DNA of 64,000 bases. Origin: Oxyruncus cristatus (Eukaryota > Chordata > Aves > Passeriformes > Cotingidae). Below are positions 14,795-28,200 of this stretch, in pieces. Each line of letters opens with the position of its first letter. The stretch's first letter is position 1. The notes beneath the pieces were generated by a model. It worked only from the letters and a program-made list of their open reading frames with translations, was not told the origin of the DNA and ran no database searches. The DNA lies in contig VXAY01006800.1 in assembly GCA_013399855.1 (NCBI GenBank), positions 1,578,392-1,642,391 of the forward strand, written 5' to 3'. A program made the position numbers and the translations under genes.

Positions 14795-15619
14795 GGCAGT
14801 AATGTTTCTTTGGAGTTCATATGAAATCCTTCCAAAAATGCCAGGATGGAGCAATTTATCTTTTTTAAACACAGACAATGTAGCAGACAAAGGCATAATA
14901 AGACAGATTTGGATGGAAAATTATATAGAGACTTTTTTTTTTTTAATAAGGAGAATAATTAATTGTTGTGAGAATTTTCTCGCCAAAGTGATGGAGCAGC
15001 TATAGCTGAGTGTTTCTCTAAATCAAGTACTTAAGCTCACCAGGAAATTATTAGGCTTGATGCAGAAATTACTTCATTAAATTTTATGCCCTATGTAATG
15101 AAAATGGTCAAAATAAATAGTCACAATAAACCTTTTTGGTCCCAAATTGCAGGTGAAATTGTAGTCAATTGAATCTTAATAGGACCTAAGTCCTACTGAT
15201 TTCAATAGGAAAATGTTTTTATCCAATAAACTTTTGAACAAGTCTTTCACTTATGTTAGGTGAAGACAGAAACAGAAAGTATCTTAGGTAATTTATCTTT
15301 AATCTACTGTGTTATGTGATCAAGTGTTATGAAGGAGAATGAGGTATGGATACAATGGTACACAATTATTTGTGTTTTTGCTATGGCGATTAAAAGTTAT
15401 ATTTTTTATTTTTGTGAGCTTTTAGTAAGGGACAGAAAAGATAAAAGTCCCCCCCTTATCATATTGAATAAACAGCTGAATGTCCCTATGGAAATTTAGC
15501 ATCAGTTCATCTGCCTTAGTTCATTATGACTAACGCTGCTGCCAATGAACCTGCTAAGATGCTACTTAATATTGGTCTATAACATTTTCAATAACTATAT
15601 TGAACATTATGGTAGCATA

Positions 15620-15643
15620 TATATATATATGCATATATATATA
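15620..15643. repeat. 24-base perfect palindrome of TA repeats centred on ATGCAT
   Basis: A TA run is interrupted once by a GC step at 15631-15632. This makes the 24 bases self-complementary. Confidence 0.92.
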
Positions 15644-18133
15644 AAAATGCACACATTGTATGTAGTGTGTGCTGAGGAACAGCAGGTCTTCATATCCTTC
15701 TAGTCAATTACAGAACTTTTTGACTCCCCTGTTTCACAGGGTTAGGTCCCTGCTGTTTTTTCTTTCTTTTGCAAGTTGATGCCTACATTTTTAAATCCTT
15801 CATATATCGTGGTAGAGAGATCCATGCAATCTAGAATCTAAGGGGGGGTCAGTCTGTTGTTGTGCCCCCTAATTGCTTCTGTCTTAAAACATTTCAGCCT
15901 TTCTAAGGCATGTAATTTTTTTGCCTTTTCAGCGCACATGAAAAGGGATAATGTTAGCGATTTGCAGTTAATTCAATTACTTTCCACTTGTGAAAATGCT
16001 GACAGGATTTCCGACCACTGGAAGAGGTGCCCTGGCTGTTAGATGTGATTGGCAGCCCAGACATAACTTTTAAATTGCAGCTGAAATTAAAGCGTTTTAT
16101 CTTCACTCATATATATCTGTCATGACAAACCGTTCAGCAATACTTTTAAGCCATTATTTCAGTGAATTGATTTTCAACAGCAATTAATGACCAATTTGTG
16201 AGATAATGTTCTCAGTCAAATCACAGACAAGTCAGGATCTGTTTCAGTAACAGACAAGACTTTAATACACCTGTGATTTTAAGTCATAGCTGTTATTTTT
16301 TAAATACTGTAGATGATTTTTTTTCAGATTTACACCATCTGCAGCACTACTATTATCAGAAGACTGTGCCCTGTGTATTTCATATAAACTAGAAAAGATG
16401 AAAAAGGAAAGCTTATTCAAAAAGAAAATGCCATTGTCTGCATGCTGGAGAAAATAACTTCCTACAGTAAAACCATATTTTTTAAAATGTTATTTAAAGA
16501 TAATAGTAAAAATTTGCCAATAGCATAGTAAGAAAGTCATTTAGAAAATAAAGCATGCCAAAAGCAATTATGAAACACACGGAGGAGGAAAGACCTACTT
16601 TAAACTATGTTTGACTAAGGCTCATAGTCATCACACCTAACTTTGCTTGAAGAGTCCAGTTAGCTCAGATTTCCCTTGTGGTCTATGGAAAAAAAGAGAT
16701 ACTGCCAAAGGTAATTCATGTGAGAGGTGAGCTGAATTTCCATCTCCAAATTACTCCCTTTTGTGGTTAAGTATATAGAGATGTAGGATCTGTACCTATT
16801 TAGACTGAACACCTAAATCTTAGACAGCTAACATTAAGGGACATAAGCCTCCATCAACTCACCATCTGATAACATTAGCATGCTTTTGTCACTAAAAATG
16901 TATAACAGAGATGAAAATAGGAAAGCTTATTTATTCCCATTATGGCCTCTGCTTGAACCCTACATTAAAATCTAGTCAGAGAGAATATCCACGTATTGGA
17001 GTCATATTTAAAATTATTAAAAAGACGTAAAAAGGATGAAAATTAAAGGATATGAGAATGTTTTGAAAAGTATGAAGACAAATAATAGCCTAAACTAGCA
17101 AATTTATTCTTATGGGCAAGAACATATATTTTTTCTTCTATTTCAATTTTTAATTTGGTGTATTTATCCTGAGCAGGTAGAATAGTAATATTTAGTCTTC
17201 TGTATATCAACCATTGGGGAAGACTTTCTTAATTGAAGACATATCTGGGCCAGCAGCCAGATGCAGGAGCAGAACGTCTGACTCCTAAGCAATAGTGTTT
17301 CATGGTTTTCAGAAGCAGATTTCTCCTTCTGTTCATCCTACAGCTCTCTGTGGGGGAGAAAAACCCAGTTTCTTCTGAAGGAATCTGAGGTCTCTGTGTT
17401 GACTTCTTGTCCCCACTCAAGGAATAATGAGGGGCTCTTTCATCCCCCAGAATCTGAAAGCCAGTGATGAGGTTGAGTTGCCCTGCCTCTTGCCTTGACG
17501 TATTATGGAATATTGGCTGAAATACCTTTGATATGTAAAAGATGGATGTGTTCAGCAGTGAACATCCAAGATATCTTTACAGCTGATTTTGAACTGAAAA
17601 ATAGTGGCCTATAGATTTGAAAAGAAGGATTAAATCACATTAAATCTATATATATAGTTAAGCGTAGTCAATGCATATGCTATTGATTTTTTTTTGTAAT
17701 AGAACTTCAGTTATCTTCAAATTAAAGCTAATAAGAGATATAAAGATTAACAGTTATTAAGGAAAATTAGGGGAAAGAACTATGCCTGTATGTAATTTAA
17801 GCCTCCCTTGGTATCATGAAAACGGAAAAGACATTTTTGTACAGTTTTAATCACATTTGCTTTTACACTCTACTTCATTTTAATTAATTTTTTTTCAGTT
17901 TCTCCACTTCTAGAATGATAATTAAACATAAACAGTGCTTCATTGCTTTAGAAAGGAGTCAGAACATTTCATTCCTTTGAGGAAAATCTCACTTATTAAA
18001 GACCCATTTGCAGTCCAGTAGGCAGTTTGTTCTTTAGACATAAAGTCAAGCATTTGGTACAGATACACTCTAACTAGCAAACAGTTGCCATGTATATATT
18101 GCAATTGCTTTTGTAATTTTAGTGCCTACAAGC

Positions 18134-18147
18134 AAAAAAAAAAAAAA
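18134..18147. repeat. A14 homopolymer
   Basis: Fourteen consecutive A bases after AGC and before GTACTT. Confidence 0.88.
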
Positions 18148-21100
18148 GTACTTTTATAAATCTTTCTTTGTCTGTACTTAATTAAGTTTGGGGATATGAT
18201 TTTCCCATCATCAGGTGCTTCTGATTACAGTGATACCTGCATTAGCCTATATTTTGAAGGATTTAAGTCTTAAATATTTACCACCAGTTGATAAAAGAGA
18301 TTATCTCACTGCATTTTGGAACAAGTATAGACTAATTGAACCAATTGGGGGTTTTTTGCATTCTTTTTTCTCATAAAGGAACTCTTCAACATAGAAGTTA
18401 CGTGGTAAAAAAATCTATTTTCTGGCTGAGTGCAGTTTTATTGGATCATTACCTAACCCATCAAAGATGTTGATTATATCTTTTAATAAGTGGAATGGCT
18501 GAGACCAGAAAAGAGATTGATTGATGATATGGCAGTTTTAGCACAAAGCAGGCATTTCAAAACTAAGGGAGAAATTGCCTGAAGGCTTTGGAGAAAGCAT
18601 TATGGTATTTGGGTGACATGTTTCCTCACTGCTGCTTCAGCCCAGTTTACAGCTGGTTGCTTCTGTTTGTGCTTGCAGAGTCTTCTAAGGATTATGAGAT
18701 TATTGTTCTTGACTAAATAAAATAAAGTGAAACTTGATGTTTCCATACAAGCTTTGTACTTTTAAAATTATGTAAAGTTATTTCTATAAGTATCTCTATA
18801 CCAGTAATTAGTGGACTACACTGCCTCAGTGATACCAGTTTTGAGATTAGTATAATAATATAAAAAAATTGTTTGAAGCAGCCCCAAAACAAACTTTCTC
18901 TCTGAAGTAAACACATTCTGACAAGAATAAGACAAGAAAATATCTATTTCAATTTTGATTAGGAACTTGTGGAGACAATATAATTACTAGTCTCTTGGTC
19001 AGACCTACAAAATTAATAAAGAATGAAGTCCACTAAAAAATGCTTCTCAAATGTTACTAGATAGTCATATATATTTTATGGTCAGAGGAATCTTTTTGGT
19101 GTCTTGAAACTAAGGAGGTGTTCGGTTGAAAAGGAAATAAAATCAATTAGAGAGAACCAATTCAATAAGAAAAATGGTTGGAATTGATACTTTAAGTGTT
19201 GTTATGTAATAATTGCAAATATTTTATATTAAGAGGTTATAACATTTTAGATGTTATGTGTGTTTCTGGGCTTGTTGCTTCTTTGTCTCTTAAGATTTCA
19301 TGTATGTGAATTTATTTTTTTTCCAAGGCAAGTTTCATTATTTTAAAACCTGCATGGACATATAGACTGCATCAGTACAGAATATACACTTTCATAGGGA
19401 CTATTCTCATAGGCCAGTTTGGATGGTTTAATCAGGCTAGGTGAAATCCTCCACTTGGTTCAGAAGCAATGGTTCTCATTCTGACTTATCTAAGAACATT
19501 TTCAAAGGTGACCTGACTTCTGAAGCCTTGCCAAATTGTAACTGAAGATCATAAGGGCTGCCTGAATTTGTGTGATCTGTTCCTATTGATATTAGATTTT
19601 CCACAGGCATTGAGGGAGACTGAATTTTTAACCAAGTCTTTTCCATAATCAGTCAAACTTCTAACAGTTTTGATAACATATCCTTTGCTGTCTGTGTACC
19701 AGCTATGGGCAGACCTGAAGGTACTATGTGATTTCTGGAGGAACTATGGCTGTCGAAGGAATTTCAATATTTGGGGGACAGGCTTAGCTTTGGCCTCAGT
19801 GATTCCTTTTGCTCTTCGTAACTGCTGAACCAAGAGAATGTTATTTTATGTACTCTGATGAGATTTGAGATGCTAAGAGTGATCTGAAGAGTCAGCAGCA
19901 ATGGACTTCTAAGACTATGTTATGTTATGTTCACTAATGTATTGTTAATCTGAATATTCTGTCATGGGAATTTTTAAATACACTTTAATAGCCCCTCGAA
20001 TACTCCTTTGGAAGGCTATCCTATAATAAGAGTAAGACCTAAGAAATACTGAACATAAAAACTTTCAGTTCAGCTTTAACCAAGAGGCTGTCCTTCATAT
20101 TTTTTTCTTTCAACAATACTTCAGACAGGAGCATGAATGTTAAATATTGCCTCCTAAAGCTCTGGTTTTAGTTCCAGAAGATAATTACTATTTTATTTCA
20201 ACCTCCGTGTTTTCAGATATTTTGATCTACTGATCACAAAATAAACTTAAGTTAATTTCCAGGAAAACATGAAAGTAAAACATCATTCTTGGACAGACTT
20301 TGTTAAATGTTTTAACAGAGTAATTGAAAGGAATCTGGAAATTTTGCTTTAAACATTGCACAGGAGGTAGTATTGCAGCTCAGCTGTGGAGTAATAGGTG
20401 ATAATGGACATTCAGATAAAACCTGAAGTTTAATCTATATCCAGCAGGGAAATATACTTTTGTTTACTTATTACAGAATTGTACTGGAAGTTATTTAGAT
20501 GCTTTATAGCTTCTTTATACATTGGCTTTATAATGTAAGAAATCTGAGAGGACTGGAGAGGAAAACCGAAGTCTTTAACAGACGATACAAGGATTAAAAA
20601 GTACCGACAGCATAGTCTGTATACCAGGATGACAATGGTTCTATCGAAAGGCTGTGAGCAGATTCTGAAATCCAAAGATATTAAAGGCAGACGGACCAAC
20701 AATATTAGATAAAAGGTCTTTAAAAGTGTGATTTTAGCTTTGGTACTGCGAGTGAATCAGGTGGATGGGAGGAATGAAATCTATTGTATCAATAATATCC
20801 CTATAAATAGGACTAGCAAATTCTTGCACCAGCAGCTATACCTGAGCTTGTCATGTGGGCATCCTTTAAAACCAGTGAAGGGAAAGAAGCATCTCTAGAG
20901 TGCAAGTCATCTCAGCAATGTTGGACTTGTCTAAAGGGGAGCTGAACAGCTGTCTTCCTAGAATGACTCACTTCCCTATTGTAGGTTAGTCTTCTGATTT
21001 TTTTTGGCTATGCTAATATTACCACATTCTTGTTTCCGTGGAAGCCTTAACAGCAACCCTGACAGTTTCTAATGCACTTGACTGAAAACAATTGAAATTG

Positions 21101-21300
21101 CAAGTGAATTGCAATTGTTACGAAAGCTTGAGTTACCACTGCAATTTCTAATGGCAATTTCCTTGGCATTTAGTGAGGTTTTGTAATGTACTTTAGTAGC
21201 AATTAATAAAAATAATGGTGTATCTGTAATTTCCTTTGGCCTAAAACCAAACTCTGATTGTCGTATATTCTAATAACATTGTCATGAATGTTAACTGCTA

Positions 21301-21330
21301 CTTTTTTCTTTTTTCTTTTCTTTTCTTTTT
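21301..21330. repeat. 30-base C/T-only tract, (CTTTT)n-like
   Basis: An uninterrupted pyrimidine tract made of C followed by four to six T. Confidence 0.9.
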
Positions 21331-22082
21331 AAATGATTGAATTTAATGGATTGAATGTCTTTATTAGTACAAGACATGAAGCATGCAATTAATTGGCTTG
21401 CAATAGTAAATGGCAAACTGTGTAGACAATCTGGAGCTCAGATATTTGGACCTTCCTGGTGGTCCTAGAGTCTGCAGTGAAGACTCAATGGCACAGGGAC
21501 TGAACTATTCTTGCAGCTGAGTAGGTGGTTCTCTCCAGTTCAGAGCTAAGACAAATAACTAGCAAAGGCAGGAAAATATTTACTGCCACTACCCACTACA
21601 CATACTGCCACCCCTACATAATGTACCGGCATTGTGACTGAAATAACTTTCCTGGCTCAAAGACTATCGAAGTATCACATACTCCACCAATAATACAAGA
21701 TGTTTGTAAATGAAACAGCGTGAAAACACCAGCATTTTTGACATTGTAACCACATCTGTGTCACTACATTCATTGTAGGAGTCCAAGCATATGTTCATCT
21801 TATCTAAATTCAGGCACTTATAATGCTTTAATTAATATTTTGATTTTACTAAGCTGCTCATGCAGTGAGTGGCAAAGGATGGGACTTTCCAGAGGTCAGG
21901 GTTGATTCATATTAGGCTAAATTACATTTTGGAGGGTCATATTTCTCTCCATTAACTAGTAGGAAATTCAGTTATTGGGTGTATACCTTGGGTGCCTCTG
22001 GTAACTTCTTACTTTTTTTTTCTCTTAAATTTCCTCTGATATTCAGTCCAGTATTAGTGCTGAGTATGAGAAACTACAGGCA

Positions 22083-22103
22083 GTTAAACATGTCATGTTT
22101 AAC
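22083..22103. repeat. 21-base inverted repeat with 10-base perfect arms
   Basis: GTTAAACATG, one T, then CATGTTTAAC. The arms are perfectly complementary. Confidence 0.95.
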
Positions 22104-22434
22104 CTAAAGAACTTTATTTTTCCTAATAATTGAATTATTGAGTTTTATCGTTAAACAACCAGACTTCTCTTATGGGAAGTCATATGTTAAATAGTGCATA
22201 GTTTCTAATTTTTGTAGAAACAACCCAGTTCAATCAATATTCAACCTATCTCCATAATCTTTTCTTTTGATGCAAGAGAAATCTCAGTGCTTGTAACAAG
22301 TCGAACAACAATAACGTTTAGCCATTCTGGTTGTTTCATCTTTTACAAAGAGACTCAGTTCATCTCACCATACATAGTTGGCCTTTGAATACCTATAACT
22401 CACCTAAATTACGAAGAGTAAATTAGAGATCAGA

Positions 22435-22454
22435 TCTTGATCAATTGATCAAGA
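22435..22454. repeat. 20-base perfect palindrome
   Basis: TCTTGATCAATTGATCAAGA equals its own reverse complement. The central 12 bases are GATC-AATT-GATC. Confidence 0.97.
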
Positions 22455-24309
22455 AATGTCATTGAATCCTGTACCTCATACCTTGACAGGCATGTGCAAT
22501 CTTTGGTTTAAAAAGGTAAAATTTTTCTGGAAAGCAGGAATCACAACCTTAGAGTCTTTCCTCCCAAACAATGAGCTGTTAGGCAAGGGTCAAATGTATG
22601 TTTGCTCATTTGTCTGCACAAGCACCCGCTTCCTTGATGTACCTTTGTAGCCAAGTGAGTCCCACCTGCCTCAAACAAGTCCACACTGACTTCACTGAAG
22701 TTTTCTAATGAACAATTGTTGATAAATAAAGATGTCTTCATCCAAATAAAGTAATGTCAGAGCTGAATTTTAGGTGTGTGCTCCCATTTTATGCATATAT
22801 AAAAAAAGAATAACATTTTAAAAGTATAGAATAGTTTTGATGGAGACTGCTGCTGAAGGTTCTAAAATCTCATATGTTGTAGCATCTGACTAGCTGTTAC
22901 ACTTACTGATATTTAAGGACTTTATGGTCTTCATTTTAAAGCAAAAGTATGTATTTATGTATTTACACCCTTGAGCTAAACCATCAAAGGCATCTTTGTA
23001 AGCTACAATTTTTAGTAAAAATAAATTAAAATTGTTCTGCATGCTACTGAAATAACAAACTGGGGCAATCCATCTGGAATTCATTTTACTTCATATTACA
23101 GGCTTTGTGTCGCTGCTGTCCAATTTGACACCGAAAAGCACAAAAAATAACATTGACATAAGGATATAGTTATGTTTATATGCACAGAAGTAGCTTTTTT
23201 TTTTTTTCATTATTTTCAGGGTAGTATCCTTAGAATTGGCACCCTCAACCGGCTTTCAGAAAAAAAATATCGGTGGTGGGCATGTTAAAATGCAGCAGCA
23301 AAAGCCTATGAAATGAAAAAGCTGTCAGCTCAGCCACTGTTCTCAGTCAAGTTCTTCCCTTGTACCCAGTGGGGGAGGCTGGGAGACTGGAGCTGGGAGA
23401 CAGGCTTTCCCAGACATGCTTGGAGGAAATAGGTACAATATATGTCTGCTGGCAGCATCAGTGCCTTTTGCTTAGGGTCCATTAAGTCATGCCCATTAAA
23501 GCCAGTAGGGTTTTTTTCTTTAATATGCCTGGTCTGTCTCCATCAAAAGCGGAATAAAATCTGGTTATTTTCTTTTTTTTAATTTCCTGACACCACATTC
23601 AATATGCTTATGAAATACATATATTTTAAAACACCTGGGAAGCCTAGTCAACGCAATGGCTGCAGCTGTAAGATCTTGAGGTGTCTTCAAGAGATAATAC
23701 AATGGAGAAGGCAATTAGATCACTCTTCGGTAAGGGCAGAACTTAGACATGATCTAAGTATAAGCCAAAGCTAAATGAAAATTTTCTTTTGATAAGGGTA
23801 ATAATATCAAATTTAGGAATAAAATATTATTACTAATGATAGATTTGTAAAAGGAAAGTGTCTTTATTTGATTTAGAAAAAAAACTATAAGGAGTTTCTC
23901 AACTTCAACTCAAGTCAGAAAACACAGTCTTCTTCAACCCAAGCTATAGGCTGATCCATCCATCTAAAAGTATGTGTCCTAGTTCATTCAAGAGAGAAAA
24001 TAGGTATCTCATTTAATTCTAAATATGTCTGTGTATGTGTGTAGGTACAAATATATGAAGTGATTTACTCTTCACATATGCTTATTTCTTTCTATTTGTT
24101 ACTTGGAACCCAAAAGGCTACTTTACACCAGATGCCTACAGTATGTTTTGCTAAATTTAGGTGGAGTATCTCTTCAATTTAAAGGAAAAAACAGTCCTTA
24201 AAACACAATTAAATTGAAAGCAAGATGACACTGAAGACAGCTTCATCAAACATAAATGCACTTACTTGTACTAATTTATTTTTATTTGATATATGATTCA
24301 TTTCTTCAG

Positions 24310-24960
24310 ACAGAAGAAATGTAGTAGAGCAAATGTGTCTAGACTTCAATAAAATATTTAATATAGTGCCATAAGATGCTAGTAGTCAGCTAAAACGTTA
24401 GGGTTGGACAGGTATTAGCACACACCTTATAAAATTAAGAAAAAAACGGAGAGTAATTGAGCTTGAAGAGGGTTTTTTTTTCAGAATCCCACAAGGGTTA
24501 TTCATGGAATGCATCTTCTTTAAAAGACTCATTTATAGGCTTGGCATAAAACCAAGCAATTTGCTAATGAAATTAGCAGATAATGCACAAAATAGATGAC
24601 CTTAAGAAAGAAGTGTTAGACTAAAATAAACTAAATGAAATTTTAATAGTATTGAATGTTTGGATGTGAACATAAAAGTCCATAACAAATGACTCTGTTA
24701 AAAGCTGCAGCCAAGATTTTTGGGACCCACAGGGAAGGAGAAAACAGAAGTCTAAGAGCTGATCCCAGAGAGATTATTAGCTGGGCAATGGGATTGGCCA
24801 TGAAAGGAAAGAGGGGTTCCTAAAATCCATTAAGCAAAATATTTCCAATGGAATTGTGAAATACTATTATATGACTCATGTGTAAGAATCATAGAATCAT
24901 ACATTCAGCAGTTCTGTGAACTGGGAAACATTATTAGAGAAGGCATGGGTAAGATGCTAA
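24310..24960 (+). mobile_element. Old, decayed CR1-like retrotransposon fragment with reverse-transcriptase remnants
   Basis: Nucleotide similarity is weak, but three reverse-transcriptase blocks appear in the right order on the + strand. LDFNKIFNIVP (24339-24371) resembles CR1 LDFSKAFDTV. IPQG (24486-24497) resembles the VPQGS turn. KLADNAQN (24570-24593) occupies the catalytic FADD position, with the second Asp replaced by Asn. Many stops and small indels separate the blocks, so the copy is non-functional and much older than the other CR1s here. The end is vague: an AATCATAGAATCAT-like piece is at 24888-24901, with possibly related sequence to about 24960. It could belong to another lineage of the CR1/L2 superfamily. 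Confidence 0.72.
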
Positions 24961-25281
24961 GAGATGGAGGAAAAATAAATTACTTTTGTACAAAGGTATG
25001 CAGGGATAAGACACAGAACCAAGTGAAACAGCAAATATATTCTATTACAACCATGTTTTCCCTAAATTTGAGATTTTTCCATGTGGCATCAGCAGGTCTT
25101 ATAAAAGAAACAGAATGAATATGCCTCTGAAGTGAGACCAGAATGAAATATAGCCACGTTTATGCCGATACAGCATATGGAACAATGGTTAGGTATAAAC
25201 AGCAGGGAGACCTATTATATGCTTATCTAGTCTGTGAGTTACTGTGCACTAATGAGTAGCAGATGAGATAAATTCTTTTCC

Positions 25282-25295
25282 TTTTTTTTTTTTTT
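25282..25295. repeat. T14 homopolymer
   Basis: Fourteen T, followed by GGTTTGG and a further T7 run. Confidence 0.88.
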
Positions 25296-28200
25296 GGTTT
25301 GGTTTTTTTGGTGTTGCTGCTGTTCTCTATAGATTTGTATTTAGTGCCTTTGGTTTATAGAGAGAATTGTCTCGTATAATTTACCTAGTTTTAAGTGTCT
25401 TAACATACACTTTCCTAAATATCTACAATTTCTCTTTTGCTTTATGGAATTTCTTGAATGCATTTTCCAGGGCAAATGTTCATGTAAAGCAAAGGAAAAT
25501 GTATAGCAACTCAGATCAGTGTTTTCACTTCCTTTGTTCTTCAAACAAGGTAACAAAGCTTAATACACTGAAGTGTGGGTGAAGATAACAAAAGGTAAAC
25601 AGCAGACCTCTACAGGACACTATCTCGTTTACATTCTCAATATTGTGGGTTTGTAATTAATTTAATTAATTTTTTTTTTCCTGGAAGAATGGCTTTCAAA
25701 TATGTTAAAGCAAATGAGAGAAAAACCATTGTAAGGTTTCTAGCTTATTTATGCCTCTCCCTGAGAGGTATAAAAATTTTTCAGCCTTCTGATAAACTAA
25801 TGGGCAATGGGACTACTGAAACATATGGAGACAATTTTATTTGTTTAATTATGCTTACTATTTTTATAAAGTTCTAATCCAAGAATGTTGAACAATTAAA
25901 AAAAAATATAAAATTGTAAATTCTGCATTAAGAAATAAAGTAAATACTACATTAACATGCCTTATCTGTACAAATGTATGTATTTATCTTCTACAAAAAA
26001 ACGTTTGATAAAGAAAATATAAGACATAATTAAATGTCACACAACAGAGAGCTGAGGAAGATTTTATAGTCTCAAATACTGTAGGTGAATATGCAATATT
26101 GTTTAAAGTAATATTCACATCATAAGGTGGAAGCACATTAAAAGGACCGTGTGCTTTCGCCAATCTAGAGAAGTGATTGTTTTACTTACACAACTGAATG
26201 TACTGATTGAATTAGCTATGAGCTACTAATGCTATTGACATTAATACTTATTCATGAACGATGATAGTAATCAATTTTCATGCTTCTAGATGTGTATTAT
26301 ATGTCAGAAGACTCTGGGGCAACACATGTACTATGTCACCTGGTCATTATTAGAATTATTCATAGTTCCAGAGGCATCAGATTTTTTCCAGGGTCATCAG
26401 AAAATTGCCAGTCAGGATTAGCAAATGATATAACTTAGAATTAATCTTGCATTCTCTTTTTAGAATCAGAAAAATAATTCAAAATAATTATCTAAATGTA
26501 CTTGAGGCAGTGGAAAACATATCTGTAATCCTTTTGCAGGGCTAATTAAATCCTTTGTTTTATTTTGATGTGGTTTTGTAGTTTAGATTGTTTAATTTTC
26601 ATTAGGCAATTCAGCATGTCTACATTATAGAGTGGAAAAAGTAGCACTATGCCTACAGCGAAATGTGAGTGAGAAAATATTGGCACGGCAAGGTTGATCC
26701 TGTGGTGCACTCAAGCTTATTATTCATGTCTTAAATGAGAAAAGCTGGCTTTTGCAAACAAGATGGTGATTTATCACAGAGTTGAAGTGAGAAGCCAAAG
26801 GTTAGTAGAGCCATATGAAAATGAAACTCTTTCATGCTTTAGTTGAGGAAGAGGCTGGCAGAGTTATACTATTATAGTTTGTAATATAGATTACATTAAT
26901 ATATACCACAAAAAAAAAGCTTGAAATTCTAAATAATGTATTAATAATCACAGCAATCATTTGTAGATTACTCCTTGAGGAGACACAGTATAGAGCTGCC
27001 AGCCTATGCTGGGTAGTGTAGCTGAAGCTCTAATCTAAGCAGGAATCCCTGCATCAGGAGTACATAACCCTGACAGTTCAGGATGTGGGGACACTGATGA
27101 CAGAAGGGAAAAAAAAACATTGAAGCAAAATTCAGAATACAACCTTTAGATTCTGTTCTTGGCTCTAGAACAAGTCACAGTTGCTAAGTTACCTATAAAA
27201 AAAATAACATACTGTTCATGCAACTTCACTGTTTTCCCTAGAGAGTAGAGTTTGTGCCTAAGTAAAATATCCTGTGATTTATCAATAAATGTAAATATGT
27301 AACACTGTAGAACATGTGTTTATCTGACAAGGAGACCATGCTGGGGAAAAGTGACCTATATTATTTCACTGCCTTCAATATGATTACAATTTCCATTATT
27401 TGAAGCACTTATTTTATATATTGTCACTGTGAAGCAGCTTGTTGTGTTAGATCCTACAAGCTTTACCATGATACAGATTTCTTGGGGGCTCAATATATGA
27501 CTATAATGACATTTGGATTATTTCAAACAAAAGAAACATCTTAATTTCTCATTCCATGCTCAAGTGTTTCCTAGATTAAACAAGATTATTATTGAGCTAT
27601 GTGGTAAACCTAAGTATGTCAAAGCAGCTTCTAACTAGATTTTAATTAACAGATTATAGATATGCTTTTCTTAAACTGTTGCTGATGGTAAATGAAGTTA
27701 CCACTGCTCATTAGCATTTCTGCGGTAACAGGACTTGTCCTCATTATTGCCCCTTGGCTATGAGGCAGCAAGTGAGTATTTCCCTGCTCTTTCTTCTAAC
27801 TCAAAGGCAAAGAACTGAGCTCTTTATTGTACACATGTGATATATCTTCTCACTTAATTCTCCCACCTCTTCTCTAATATATCAGTTAAATAATTATTAA
27901 TCCATTTTGGAATAGAATGGACATGCAATAAACAAAAAAAAAATTATCAAACATTAAAAAAAAAAACCTTGTAGGGTAGATTTAGAAAAGGCTAAATATA
28001 ATGTTAAAAAGCAAATCCAGAACACAAACACTGTCTGAAGCATTGACCTGTGATTATTCCTAGTATTTAAATTTTTGATTTTCTTCTTGGCAACTGTGAA
28101 AAATAGTACTCTTCCAAACAATATTTGGGCATGGTTCAGGAAACAGTACAATGGGGATCATTCTGCATAGGGGGGTTGGATGACGTTATGTTGCTTGGAG

